Positions 23,039 through 31,274 of a stretch of 43,004 nucleotides of DNA are shown piece after piece. Made by a program: the position numbers and the translations under genes. Source of the DNA: a virus; the IMG/VR virus record IMGVR_UViG_3300010158_000132, positions 1-43,004 of that record; one strand, 5' to 3'. Under the pieces are notes generated by a model, which ran no database searches, was not told where the DNA came from, and saw only the letters and a list, made by a program, of their open reading frames with translations. The number at the start of each line of letters is the position of its first letter. Positions within the stretch are counted from its first letter, which is position 1.

Positions 23039-23325
23039 TGCTGTAAAAAGTATCGGATTAATCCGATGCTATCAATTGTGACTAGGAACACGGAGTTAGC
23101 CATCAGGCCAAAACTCCGCCTTGTCCAACAAGCCCACCCACTGGCACAACACCCGGCAATAAAAATACTATAGAGTGGCACTACTGGAATGTCAGGTACC
23201 GTGGCCGCAAATATAATGGCGCTTATCACAGAGCAAGCCCACGCAAATACTTCGGCACAAAATCTTACCTTATTACTTTTCCAGTCCGATTTAATATATT
23301 GCCAACTTACTGTAATCCATTCCAT
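23035..23325 (-). CDS. Membrane protein, three predicted segments
   Basis: 96 residues. Segments near 22-42 (EVFAWACSVISAIIFAA), 46-66 (VVPLYSIFIAGCCASGW) and 75-94 (LMANSVFLVTIDSIGLIRYF). The charged N-terminus (KSDWKSNK) is probably cytoplasmic. The RSFGLMANS...D...G..RY pattern is found in small transport-like membrane proteins, but I cannot name a family. Confidence 0.58.
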   Translation of the reverse strand: MEWITVSWQYIKSDWKSNKVRFCAEVFAWACSVISAIIFAATVPDIPVVPLYSIFIAGCCASGWACWTRRSFGLMANSVFLVTIDSIGLIRYFLQH

Positions 23326-23326
23326 A

Positions 23327-23545
23327 CTATTTCCATTTCAATTTAAAATATGTTGCATCTCGTGGATTTTCAAATCTAAAAGCAAATCCTTCTGTACTCT
23401 TATATCCATGTAGATGATATCTACCGCCTGGTTGTTCATTTACCCAATTGATCATTGGATGGTAATATCCACCCTGTAATATCTCGTCCCAGGTTACTAC
23501 AACCTCAGTCCAATTAGGGGGAGGCCAAGTATCTACTTTTTCCAT
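23327..23545 (-). CDS. 72-aa protein with the FRFENxxDATYFKLKW signature
   Basis: MEKVDTWPPPNWTEVVVTWD, ending FAFRFENPRDATYFKLKWK. It is the sixth member of the small-protein family and lies 13 nt inside the uvsE 3' end. It is the only member outside the 10.7-15.1 kb cluster. Confidence 0.6.
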   Translation of the reverse strand: MEKVDTWPPPNWTEVVVTWDEILQGGYYHPMINWVNEQPGGRYHLHGYKSTEGFAFRFENPRDATYFKLKWK

Positions 23546-24561
23546 TGTTCATACAATGCTCGACTGGCTAAGTTCTTACCTTTGCTTTCACACATGATAT
23601 CAAAGTCGTCTAAAAAACTTAATGCCCACTCGTTAGCAGCATTATTCCAATAGAAGTCAGAGTGCGCTCTTAGTTTTTGTTTACTATGCCCGGATTCGAG
23701 AAGTGTTTTATGGTCGGGGGGACAGGCCGCATCATGTCCGACAAGGTAATCTTCGCGACTAAGAGCATAATGAAGAGTAGGCCTAATGCCGCGCCAACTG
23801 TCAACAACTCTTTTACAATCATCGCTTCGGGGGTGTATGTACTCGCCCTCGCGGACCCAGTGATGATGAATGTCCAAGACAGTAGGAATAATATCAGAAA
23901 GCATAAGAGTATGTTCGAGCCCATGTGTTATTTCCTCGTTTTCGATTGTAATACAGTTTCTTGCTTCGGGGGTAAGTCTTTTGTAGGCAGAGCGAATACC
24001 TTCGGGACCGGCTCTACCTGATATGTGGACATTGATTTTAAAATCTTGGAAGGTAACGCCATAACCCATCCATTTTGCCATATCAGCATGATATTCAAAC
24101 TCCTCGATTGATCTTTCTACTATTCCTGGATTACTGCTTGCCAGCACAGTAAACTGACCAGGATGAAAACTAAGTCTAACATCGTGTAAACGAGCAAGAG
24201 CACCAATTCTTGCAAATTCTTTTTCTGCGTATGAAACAACACTAAGGTCCATCCAATAGGCAGAATAATCGTCGTGAGTATAGCCAGGCAGGATGTCACT
24301 ACTAAGACGAACCATACGAAGATTTGGTGGTAGCTCACTGACTCGCTCCACCAATAATCTTGTTGCCTCGATATTGCCTACCATTAAATCCCATAATTTT
24401 TGTTCTGCCACTTCCCTCGACTGTCTATTTAACCAAGTTATGGTGGTAGTACCTGTATTATATTTTTTGGCATCGTCTTTAGGTTTAATGCCATTTACTT
24501 GCTCAGGAGTATCAATCCATTTACAAGCAAAGCCAATTCGGGGAATAGTCTTAGTCGTCAT
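23533..24561 (-). CDS. uvsE: UV damage endonuclease UvsE/UVDE
   Basis: 342 residues, usual length for UVDE. The TIM-barrel core shows RIGFACKW (N-terminus), VRLSFHPGQFTVLAS (about 125-140), NVHISG, CITIENEE and VLDIHHHW, the metal-binding strands of the family. It nicks DNA 5' of UV photoproducts, starting excision repair. The ATG at 24561 is only 6 nt after the -10 box of the upstream promoter, so the mRNA may be nearly leaderless. The upstream gene's stop codon overlaps this promoter's -35 box. Confidence 0.92.
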   Translation of the reverse strand: MTTKTIPRIGFACKWIDTPEQVNGIKPKDDAKKYNTGTTTITWLNRQSREVAEQKLWDLMVGNIEATRLLVERVSELPPNLRMVRLSSDILPGYTHDDYSAYWMDLSVVSYAEKEFARIGALARLHDVRLSFHPGQFTVLASSNPGIVERSIEEFEYHADMAKWMGYGVTFQDFKINVHISGRAGPEGIRSAYKRLTPEARNCITIENEEITHGLEHTLMLSDIIPTVLDIHHHWVREGEYIHPRSDDCKRVVDSWRGIRPTLHYALSREDYLVGHDAACPPDHKTLLESGHSKQKLRAHSDFYWNNAANEWALSFLDDFDIMCESKGKNLASRALYEQWKK

Positions 24562-24567
24562 GTTACT

Positions 24568-24596
24568 ATAATACTATAACATGAATTAATTGTCAA
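24568..24596 (-). promoter_or_regulatory. Sigma-70-like promoter for uvsE
   Basis: Minus strand TTGACA (24591-24596), 17 bp, TATTAT (24568-24573). The ATG of uvsE begins 6 nt after the -10 box. The -35 includes the TGA stop of the 186-aa gene. Confidence 0.8.
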
Positions 24597-25153
24597 TCAT
24601 TTAGGATTTTTAATACATTATCAAAAGTATCGTTGCCGATATTTGATAATTCGGCTAATTCTTCACGAAGTGCGCCTGGATGATCAACGAGTATCCATTG
24701 TACATGGGGAGTTGATTTGATTGCTTGAGTAACTAGTCCGCGATAATTCCTTGCTTTAACTTCTTCAAATTTGTCCGCTTTCTTTTCTTTTTCAGTCCAA
24801 TCAAACCCAAGCAACAATACCACATCACAAATGCTGGCCGCTAGATTCATTGCTACTAATTCATCTTGATTATCAACATCGTGTCCCATAAAATCACCTT
24901 CGTATAATCTTACACCCTGGGGACGATTTAATGCAGTGTATGCTGAATTTGGAATATAAAAGTTACAAGTAGCTTGAAAGGCTCGTTTGATTAACTCTTG
25001 GGCTTTGGTCATGTCATGACATATAACATTATCAGTATTGTATGCTCGCCATGTTTTCCAGGAGCCCCAAAAAGCTCCGCCGCGCTTCATACGCATAATG
25101 TCGGCCGTAGGATCTAACACAAGATCATTAGCTAAAACCCATTGAATATTCAT
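24593..25153 (-). CDS. 186-aa hypothetical protein, Rossmann-like
   Basis: MNIQWVLANDLVLDPTADIM start. Around 105-118 it reads ASICDVVLLLGFDWTEKEKK, a strand followed by Gly-Phe-Asp-Trp, seen in DUF115/MptE-like proteins and some phage proteins. The N-terminal half has a tyrosine-rich FYIPNSAYTALNRPQG. It probably has a Rossmann-type core; function unknown. The stop lies within the uvsE promoter. Confidence 0.52.
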   Translation of the reverse strand: MNIQWVLANDLVLDPTADIMRMKRGGAFWGSWKTWRAYNTDNVICHDMTKAQELIKRAFQATCNFYIPNSAYTALNRPQGVRLYEGDFMGHDVDNQDELVAMNLAASICDVVLLLGFDWTEKEKKADKFEEVKARNYRGLVTQAIKSTPHVQWILVDHPGALREELAELSNIGNDTFDNVLKILND

Positions 25154-25187
25154 ATAGTTACTTAGTTAATAATTGAACACCAATAGT

Positions 25188-25370
25188 TTATTTTGGTATT
25201 TTATTATTAGCACTTGCAAAATCTTCCATATTATGTCTTGAACAAGTTTTTAAATACATGGCATCTCCACCAAACATACCAGGTTTAGCATATTCTTGAC
25301 ATACTTGACCACATTTAGGTACTATACAAAGTGGGCGTACAGGACGATCGGAGTCTTTGGATGAGGCCAT
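25188..25370 (-). CDS. 60-aa Cys-rich putative zinc-binding protein
   Basis: Short protein with C15, C20, C24 and C43xxH46 (PLCIVPKCGQVCQE, then KTCSRHNMEDF). These could form a zinc site. No name is justified. Confidence 0.55.
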   Translation of the reverse strand: MASSKDSDRPVRPLCIVPKCGQVCQEYAKPGMFGGDAMYLKTCSRHNMEDFASANNKIPK

Positions 25371-25375
25371 TGTGT

Positions 25376-25462
25376 TTACGATATTTTAGCTAGAGTTTCT
25401 AACGCTGTAATAACTAGAGACCCTACAAGAACTAGGGTAAAAACTATCGGCGCTAATTTCAT
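25376..25462 (-). CDS. 28-aa membrane peptide
   Basis: MKLAPIVFTLVLVGSLVITA then LETLAKIS: a single membrane segment. Ribosome site AAGGAATC. It resembles the 36-aa peptide next door (MK[L/I]xPxVF then a hydrophobic run). Confidence 0.5.
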   Translation of the reverse strand: MKLAPIVFTLVLVGSLVITALETLAKIS

Positions 25463-25486
25463 ATATGATTCCTTTACTAAAAATTG

Positions 25487-25597
25487 TTATCGTACTGCAG
25501 TAACTCGATGAGGTGATCGCATAGTATCAGATTCTAGTACCATCATCGCTAATAGAGCAATTAATATGGCTATAAAAACTAAAGGTTGTATTTTCAT
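25487..25597 (-). CDS. 36-aa membrane peptide
   Basis: MKIQPLVFIAILIALLAMMV, then LESDTMRSPHRV. Its ATG overlaps the upstream stop (ATGA). It resembles the 28-aa peptide downstream, so the two probably arose by duplication. Confidence 0.55.
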   Translation of the reverse strand: MKIQPLVFIAILIALLAMMVLESDTMRSPHRVTAVR

Positions 25598-26031
25598 AGT
25601 TTGTACAATTTAAAAAAATATGTAACTAGAGCAGCCGCGGTACAACACCACCAAAAAACTTGAATTTGACGATCTCGGTCTTTATCTATTAGTTTGTCTT
25701 CTGCTTCTTTTTCTTTTTGTAGTTTTGCTTTTAGGGCTTCTACTTCTACCCAGGCATCTTTTCCATACTTGCGTATGGTATCTTGTTTGAGTTTTTCTAT
25801 CTCTCTATCGTGTGCCTTTTGTTGTTCATATTTTTCTACAGCACGAACTTCCAACATGGCAGCACGACGGTCTTGTGCTAGTTTGGTTTGAATACGGGCC
25901 TTATGTTGTTGCTGTACAGAAGCTTCCATGTCAGACTGTTGTGAGGCCACCACAGATCCTAATTCTTTACCTGCAGTTTGTGCTCCTTTTAGTGTGCTGG
26001 CCGCTGCCTTTGCTCCGGCTACTGGATCCAT
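25594..26031 (-). CDS. Coiled-coil protein with C-terminal membrane segment
   Basis: 145 residues. Residues about 35-125 are a charged helix rich in Ala, Glu, Lys and Gln (KYEQQKAHDREIEKLKQDTI), clearly coiled-coil. The C-terminus FWWCCTAAALVTYFFKLYKL is a tail anchor. It could be a spanin-like or membrane-tethering protein. It is coupled to two tiny membrane genes. Confidence 0.62.
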   Translation of the reverse strand: MDPVAGAKAAASTLKGAQTAGKELGSVVASQQSDMEASVQQQHKARIQTKLAQDRRAAMLEVRAVEKYEQQKAHDREIEKLKQDTIRKYGKDAWVEVEALKAKLQKEKEAEDKLIDKDRDRQIQVFWWCCTAAALVTYFFKLYKL

Positions 26032-26092
26032 GCTTCTTCCCTATTATTTTTATTATAATAGTATTTAATGAAAAGTTATTGGTAGTTAAGTA

Positions 26093-26452
26093 CTAGTTTT
26101 TTGGTACTACCGGAGTCCAAGATTCGTCGGGTTCATTTTCCTTATACCCATTGATACGAGCGTTTAATATCTCATAGAAAGAATCAACTTGTTTACCCCA
26201 GAAGCCTGTTAGATGTTCAAGAGCTTGTAGGCAAAAATCCCAATTACGCTCACGATAGTTCTCTATTAAATCTGCGTGTAATTCTTTAAATTTTTCAGCT
26301 TTTGGTAGTTCATCTAATGGCATATTTTCTACTAGACAATACACCGGAACAGGAGTGCTACCCCGAATCGTTACCGTATCTAGCTCAAGAACTATGTATT
26401 TGTCGCTTAACTGTTTTGCTTCGTTGGTACCAAAAATAATATTCAATTTCAA
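26093..26452 (-). CDS. 119-aa hypothetical phage protein
   Basis: Strands first (KYIVLELDTVTIRGSTPVPV), then a helical half FKELHADLIENYRERNWDFC with LEHLTGFWGKQVDSF. The helical half resembles the C-terminal part of adenylate-cyclase-type proteins (F...L...Y..R.W..C...L......D.F...R), but no catalytic domain is present. Divergent from the phosphoesterase gene. Confidence 0.55.
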   Translation of the reverse strand: MKLNIIFGTNEAKQLSDKYIVLELDTVTIRGSTPVPVYCLVENMPLDELPKAEKFKELHADLIENYRERNWDFCLQALEHLTGFWGKQVDSFYEILNARINGYKENEPDESWTPVVPKN

Positions 26453-26472
26453 TCTCCTGTTAAATAATTATC

Positions 26473-27261
26473 ATGATATTCAACTTTGATTTAATTTCCG
26501 ACATCCATAGAGAAACTTGGCCTTCGTTTGATTGGGAGGGTCAACCAACAGCACCTTATTGTATTGTAGCTGGTGATATAGCTAGAGACCGAGCACTAGT
26601 AATTGATACTTTAGAGCGCCTGAGTGAGGTCTATCAAGGGGTCTTTTACATAGATGGTAATGATGAGCATAAGGACTATGCTGAGGAGTTAGGACAAAGT
26701 TATGTTGAACTACATGAACTAATTAAACCTATGAGTAACGTTGTTTATCTACAGGACAATGTAGTTATTATCAATGGCGTTGCTATTTTAGGAACCAATG
26801 GTTGGTGGAGTTATGATTTAGATCCTAATATGGAATTAGATCAGTCGATTCAATGGGTAATGGATGCACAAAAGATAACAGAAGCAGCGGCTACAAATAT
26901 AATCGGCGTAGGATATAATGACGTTGGTTATATGGTCAATGGAGTTCAAAAATTACAAACCCACAATGATGTCAAAGCTATTGTTATGGTTACCCATACT
27001 GTACCGCATCCAGAAATTATACAACACGATCTAGAATTGATCCATACATGGCGCTATAACTCCATGGGCAACAGCCATATGAGAAGTGCGTTAAGAGAAG
27101 ACTTAGAATCTAAAATCAATACTTGGTGTTTTGGTCACTATCACAGACCTGTTGACACAGTGATTGATGGAGTTAGATATGTAAGCAATCCTCGCGGTAG
27201 AGGAGACACTCCTTACGCACAAGCTGCTTACTATCCAAAAAGAATTACTATAACTATTTAA
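26473..27261 (+). CDS. Calcineurin-like metallophosphoesterase
   Basis: 262 residues. Metal-binding motifs: D10/H12 (SDIH), D35 (AGDIA), GNDE at 62-65 (a variant of GNHE), THTVPH near 175, and GHYHRP near 227. This family hydrolyses phosphodiesters of nucleotides or nucleic acids. The change from GNHE to GNDE replaces the usual catalytic His and may reduce or alter activity. It is a plus-strand gene and overlaps the convergent clpS stop by 4 nt. Confidence 0.82.
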   Translation: MIFNFDLISDIHRETWPSFDWEGQPTAPYCIVAGDIARDRALVIDTLERLSEVYQGVFYIDGNDEHKDYAEELGQSYVELHELIKPMSNVVYLQDNVVIINGVAILGTNGWWSYDLDPNMELDQSIQWVMDAQKITEAAATNIIGVGYNDVGYMVNGVQKLQTHNDVKAIVMVTHTVPHPEIIQHDLELIHTWRYNSMGNSHMRSALREDLESKINTWCFGHYHRPVDTVIDGVRYVSNPRGRGDTPYAQAAYYPKRITITI

Positions 27262-27566
27262 ACTGTCTCGGGTTCTAGTTTAACTTGTAAAGGCATGTTC
27301 ACTGAACGGGCACATAATGTGACTTCGATTCCTTTTTGTTCAGCAATCTCATATGGCAATACTGCTACCACTGCTGATCCTGCTTCGTGGATGTCTTGTG
27401 TAATTTTTACCGCAGTATCGGTATTGTAATCAAAGAAATTCATTAGAGTCTCAATAACAAATTCCATAGTAGTTCCATTATCGTTTAGATAGATAACTTT
27501 AAACATCGGTGGCTCTGTGAGTTCGTTATTAACGTGTATTTGTGATACTACATCTGCTTGTGACAT
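27258..27566 (-). CDS. clpS: ClpS-like adaptor
   Basis: 102 residues. After an N-terminal tail, PPMFKVIYLNDNGTTMEFVI matches the ClpS core, with N28, D29, T32/T33 and M34 at N-degron pocket positions and H60 in QDIHEAGSAVV. The end AEQKGIEVTLCARSVNMPLQ is also typical. ClpS delivers N-end-rule substrates, normally to ClpA. Here the phage encodes ClpX and ClpP but no visible ClpA, so it may work with host ClpA or alter N-degron traffic. It has a predicted promoter at 27618-27646. Confidence 0.85.
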   Translation of the reverse strand: MSQADVVSQIHVNNELTEPPMFKVIYLNDNGTTMEFVIETLMNFFDYNTDTAVKITQDIHEAGSAVVAVLPYEIAEQKGIEVTLCARSVNMPLQVKLEPETV

Positions 27567-27586
27567 TCTCGATCCTTTTGTAAGCA

Positions 27587-27603
27587 GGGGGCAGTATGCC
27601 CCC
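27587..27603 (-). terminator. GC-rich hairpin between hsp20 and clpS
   Basis: Perfect 7-bp stem GGGGGCA/TGCCCCC with a 3-base loop. No strong U-run follows on the minus strand, but the stem is very stable. It may attenuate read-through from hsp20 or lie in the clpS leader. Confidence 0.5.
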
Positions 27604-27617
27604 GTACTGTATTTACT

Positions 27618-27646
27618 ATTGTATTACGATTCGTAAGTAATAGCAA
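27618..27646 (-). promoter_or_regulatory. Sigma-70-like promoter for clpS
   Basis: Minus strand TTGCTA (27641-27646), 17 bp, TACAAT (27618-27623); inside the 3' end of the hsp20 gene. Confidence 0.5.
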
Positions 27647-28070
27647 TAGTCTTTGGCTTCATTGTTTCCGGAACTTTGCGTTCTAGTTGAACACTTAAAA
27701 TACCGTTTTTAGACATCGCACTAATTACTTCAACATAATCGGCTAAACTAAAAGTACGCAAAAAATTACGGGCACTAATGCCTTTGTGGGTATATTCGTG
27801 ACCGTCTGGTAATTCTTTGTCTAACTTTTCGCCCGATACAATTAAATTATTATCGCGAACTTCAACATTAACTTCCCCTTCATTAAACCCTGCGATAGCT
27901 ATCTGTACTTCAAAAGCTTCTTCACCAGTTTTAATGATGTTATAGGGCGGGTAATGTGTTGCGTCGTTGCCATGATGATCGATTTGATTAACAATGCGAT
28001 TAAACAGATTATCAATGCCGATAGCATTGCGATAGAATGGATTAAGATCCATGGTTGTGATTTTTGTCAT
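27624..28070 (-). CDS. Small heat shock protein Hsp20, IbpA-like
   Basis: 148 residues from the ATG at 28070 (AAAGGAGAAA before it). The opening MTKITTMDLNPFYRNAIGID matches the IbpA N-terminus, and the alpha-crystallin core shows VQIAIAGFNEGEVNVEV and GISARNFLRTF. The C-terminal LERKVPETMKPKTIAIT is also typical. These ATP-independent chaperones hold unfolding proteins. The nearest -10 box is TATAAT at 28135-28140. A longer frame to 28091 has no ribosome site. Confidence 0.88.
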   Translation of the reverse strand: MTKITTMDLNPFYRNAIGIDNLFNRIVNQIDHHGNDATHYPPYNIIKTGEEAFEVQIAIAGFNEGEVNVEVRDNNLIVSGEKLDKELPDGHEYTHKGISARNFLRTFSLADYVEVISAMSKNGILSVQLERKVPETMKPKTIAITYES

Positions 28071-28177
28071 TTTTTCTCCTTTGTTTAGCAAGTGACATAT
28101 ACGAACCCAAACTGCGGCATTCGTACTAGTATTTATTATACTACAAAATCATTATATACAAATATAATTTGGAGAAA

Positions 28178-28399
28178 TTAATACATCTTTTTTGGAAGTT
28201 TCTGGTCGCGGAGTTTTTTACGCCAACGGGCTTTGGCTGCTCCCTTCATGCGCTTGCGTTTGGTAGTAGGCTTTTCGTAAGTTTCGCGGGCGCGAAGTTC
28301 ATCGAGCAAGCCAGATTCCTGTACTTTTTTCTTGAACTTTCTGAGGGCCTTTTCTACATTGCCATCTTTAACTAGTACGCTATTGCCGTAAAAACTCAT
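28178..28399 (-). CDS. rpsU: Ribosomal protein bS21
   Basis: 73 residues, the usual bS21 length: [20 protein letters not shown], then [18 protein letters not shown] and a Lys/Arg-rich tail. bS21 joins the 30S subunit and helps initiation near the anti-Shine-Dalgarno end. Phage bS21 may replace the host copy and favour phage mRNA. It overlaps the clpX stop by 4 nt (ATGA), so it is coupled with clpX. The first residues (SFYG) vary from the host-type PxIxV start. Confidence 0.9.
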   Translation of the reverse strand: MSFYGNSVLVKDGNVEKALRKFKKKVQESGLLDELRARETYEKPTTKRKRMKGAAKARWRKKLRDQKLPKKMY

Positions 28400-29586
28400 T
28401 CATTCTCCTGTGCGAGTGTTGTAGGAGTATTTACTAGTTTTGAAGTGATTGCGACTGTTGAGATACTTTGCTTGCGATAGCGTGGCAAATCGTACATATG
28501 GGGTAATAATATACGTTCTAATTCAGAGTGTAGCCCACGAGCCCCAGTCTTAGTTTTAAGTGTGCGTTCGGCTATAAGATTTAACGATTCGTCTTCGAAT
28601 GACAGTTCTACTCCATCTTGGTTAAACAACCATTGATATTGTTCTACAAAGTTATGTTTAACTTCGGTTAAAATGCTAATAAGTTGTTTTTTAGTTAATC
28701 CATGTAGACTTACTGATGAACTAAAGCGTCCTATAAATTCAGGAATCATACCATACTTGACTAAATCATCGGGTGATACTATTTCATAATCTATTATTAC
28801 TTCTGTAGTAAGTTGGGCACCAAACCCCATAGCTGTTCCTTGTATTCGATTTTTAACAATCTTTTCAAGGCCGACAAATGCTCCGCCTGCTATGAATAAT
28901 ATATTTGTAGTGTCGATTTCTATACTAGCATCAGATTTTCTGCCACCTATAGGATTTATTTTAACTTTAGTACCTTCGACTAATTTAAGTAGAGCCTGTT
29001 GTACACCTTCACCCGAAACATCTCGGCTTACTGTAGCACTTTCGCTTTTGCGAGCAATCTTATCAATTTCATCTAGAAATATAATTCCTCTTTGTGTGCG
29101 TTCTACATCATTATCGGCATTTTGATATAATCGAGTTATAACAGAATCAACGTCGTCGCCAACATACCCTGCTTCCGTTAATGTAGTAGCGTCGGCCACA
29201 GCAAACGGAACATTTAAATATTCTGCCACGGTTTTAGCTAATAATGTTTTACCAGTACCTGTAGGCCCAATCATGAGTATGTTTGATTTGACTACTTCGT
29301 TTTCAGGACTGCTTATTCGTTTATAATGATTCGTAATAGCAACAGCCAAAACTATTTTGGCTTCTTCCTGCCCTACTACATATTCATCAAGATATTCTTT
29401 GATGTCTCGAGGATCGGGAATATCTACTGCGGGCGATTGTTTAGTGTTATTTTTTTTATTTTTTATTAATTTATCGCATAATTCTACACATTCGCTACAT
29501 ATTGCGACTTCGTGCCCGACTATTAATCTATTAACAGAACTTTTATGTTTAGCACAAAAAGAACAATGTTCAATTTTTTCTGCCAT
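28396..29586 (-). CDS. clpX: ClpX AAA+ unfoldase
   Basis: 396 residues, close to bacterial ClpX. The zinc domain has C8, C11, C30, C33. Walker A GPTGTGKT (107-114), Walker B IIFLDEID (168-175), pore loop GYVG (140-143) and sensor residues (FIGRF, GARGL) are intact. Two loops differ from the standard: RKS at 216-218 instead of RKH, and MGF at 253-255 instead of IGF. The first touches substrate tags; the second docks ClpP. So ClpP binding is probably retained and substrate choice may differ. It is followed by bS21 (overlapping). Confidence 0.93.
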   Translation of the reverse strand: MAEKIEHCSFCAKHKSSVNRLIVGHEVAICSECVELCDKLIKNKKNNTKQSPAVDIPDPRDIKEYLDEYVVGQEEAKIVLAVAITNHYKRISSPENEVVKSNILMIGPTGTGKTLLAKTVAEYLNVPFAVADATTLTEAGYVGDDVDSVITRLYQNADNDVERTQRGIIFLDEIDKIARKSESATVSRDVSGEGVQQALLKLVEGTKVKINPIGGRKSDASIEIDTTNILFIAGGAFVGLEKIVKNRIQGTAMGFGAQLTTEVIIDYEIVSPDDLVKYGMIPEFIGRFSSSVSLHGLTKKQLISILTEVKHNFVEQYQWLFNQDGVELSFEDESLNLIAERTLKTKTGARGLHSELERILLPHMYDLPRYRKQSISTVAITSKLVNTPTTLAQENE

Positions 29587-29587
29587 G

Positions 29588-31267
29588 TTAGCCTAAGTCA
29601 ATAGAATTTTTAAGTTTCTCAGAAATACGTTCACGCTCGATATCGCTTAATAAGTCAGGATCATATTCACCTGATCCAATTTTTTCAATAAGATGGTCGA
29701 TATAAGCATCATCGTAAATGTAACTATCACTTAAATTTTTATTTACTTTTATCCACTGTACACCATTGTATTTGTATAGCTGACTTGGTAAGTTATCAAC
29801 TCTTAAAAACATATCTCCTTTTTTAGTTGACTTAGGAAATTCTATACCAAACCCCTGAACTTCGCCAGTATTTGGTTCGTTATCAGCTTGTAAATTCATT
29901 GCTTTTAAATGTGCTATTTCGCCGTCACTTAAAGTAAGTGTTTCTAAGTGGTCGGAATGTTTCCAAGGTAATTCGGTTATCATGCTATTTCTTAAATCAT
30001 CTAGATATTGTTTATATGTACTATCTGGATTTTGTGATTTCCAAACTCGCATAGCATGTTTTTCTAAATCGCTACCATACGGTTCAATGTCTGTTGGTTC
30101 TTCAACAATTATTTCTTCTTCAACCGGTTCTTCGACAAGTGTTACTTCCTCAACCGGTTTTTCGGTTGTAAGAGGTACTGGGCTAGGCTTAGTAAACATC
30201 CAACCCGGAGCACTAGGGTCCATAGGTAGGTAAGTGTCTTTAGTGTCACTCGGACCAGTATCAAATAATCCCATAGCACGATGATACTCTTCGGGAGATA
30301 TATCTGTATGCTGATCTACTACAGGCTCGACATCTTCTACCTCTCTTATCCAAAATTGACTTTCATCTATGACATCAGTAGGCTTAGATTTTTCTTGTTT
30401 GTCCCAAAAGCGGGCTCGATCTTTGGCACGATCGAACCAAGATTTTATAGATTCTTCTTCTTTCAATTCTTTGTTATCTTCTTTTTTAGTTTTAGGTTCA
30501 AAAATATTAATGCCTCGTTCCCATTCAAAAGTTTTAGTAGCGGCTAGTAATAGTGTAAGTGCTAATGGATCAAACACAATAACAATAAGAATAATAACCC
30601 ATCGCACTGATTTTTCTAAAATATTAGCATCAGGGTTGTCACCGTAGATCAGTGCGGCAATATATTTAATAGGACCAACTTCGGCTTCTACTTGTCGAGC
30701 TTGACTAGCAATAGGAGCTCGTTGCTCTTGTAGTTTTGTAATCTCTGTTTGTGCTTTGGTAATATCATTTTGTAATGCTGTGCGTTCGCGAGCTTGGCTA
30801 CGACGAATAGCCACTGCCTTGTCGGCGCCTTTTTCATCTTGACTACGGCCCATAGTTTGGTCCACAGCCGTATCCATCTGTGTTAGGGCCGCACGAGCTG
30901 TTTTAATATTGTCTTTTTGTGTTTGAATCTTGTCATCAAATATTTGAACTTGGGCTTGTATATCTCCACTCGGAACGGCTTGGTCTAAGTGGGCTTTAGA
31001 TAAGAATCCAAAGACACCCATACTGGTTAATACCATAAGGATAGCCACAGCCAAGGACAGATAAACTTTATATTGTAGTTCAGCTTTATCCCAATATTTG
31101 TGTAACCAAAGTGTGGAAATAATTTTTCCGATTTCTAAACTGCCGCCGAGTACTACAATAGGCCAAAAAGCCGCGGCAAAAATAGCTGTTAAGCCAAGTA
31201 TAGAGTAAACCGCTGATGATAATGAAATTATCAGGGCTGTAATGAGTGTTAAGTATCCAAAGATCAT
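29588..31267 (-). CDS. Large membrane protein with coiled coil
   Basis: 559 residues. Two hydrophobic segments at the start (about 1-45, AVYSILGLTAIFAAAFWPIV) and one at 68-92, then a coiled coil (about 105-195, with KAQTEITKLQEQR), another membrane segment (about 222-245) and a long acidic cytoplasmic-type tail. A Pro/Glu-rich stretch (VEEPVEEEIIVEEPTDIEP) lies near 375. Such proteins occur in T4-like phages of marine bacteria; role unknown. It abuts clpX (2 nt). Confidence 0.62.
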   Translation of the reverse strand: MIFGYLTLITALIISLSSAVYSILGLTAIFAAAFWPIVVLGGSLEIGKIISTLWLHKYWDKAELQYKVYLSLAVAILMVLTSMGVFGFLSKAHLDQAVPSGDIQAQVQIFDDKIQTQKDNIKTARAALTQMDTAVDQTMGRSQDEKGADKAVAIRRSQARERTALQNDITKAQTEITKLQEQRAPIASQARQVEAEVGPIKYIAALIYGDNPDANILEKSVRWVIILIVIVFDPLALTLLLAATKTFEWERGINIFEPKTKKEDNKELKEEESIKSWFDRAKDRARFWDKQEKSKPTDVIDESQFWIREVEDVEPVVDQHTDISPEEYHRAMGLFDTGPSDTKDTYLPMDPSAPGWMFTKPSPVPLTTEKPVEEVTLVEEPVEEEIIVEEPTDIEPYGSDLEKHAMRVWKSQNPDSTYKQYLDDLRNSMITELPWKHSDHLETLTLSDGEIAHLKAMNLQADNEPNTGEVQGFGIEFPKSTKKGDMFLRVDNLPSQLYKYNGVQWIKVNKNLSDSYIYDDAYIDHLIEKIGSGEYDPDLLSDIERERISEKLKNSIDLG

Positions 31268-31274
31268 ATAATAT

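Noticed and set aside
28135-28163. Full sigma-70 promoter for hsp20
   Set aside because: A TATAAT is present, but at 17 bp the -35 would be ATTTGT, and TTGTAT lies at 15 bp; not good enough to list as a promoter.
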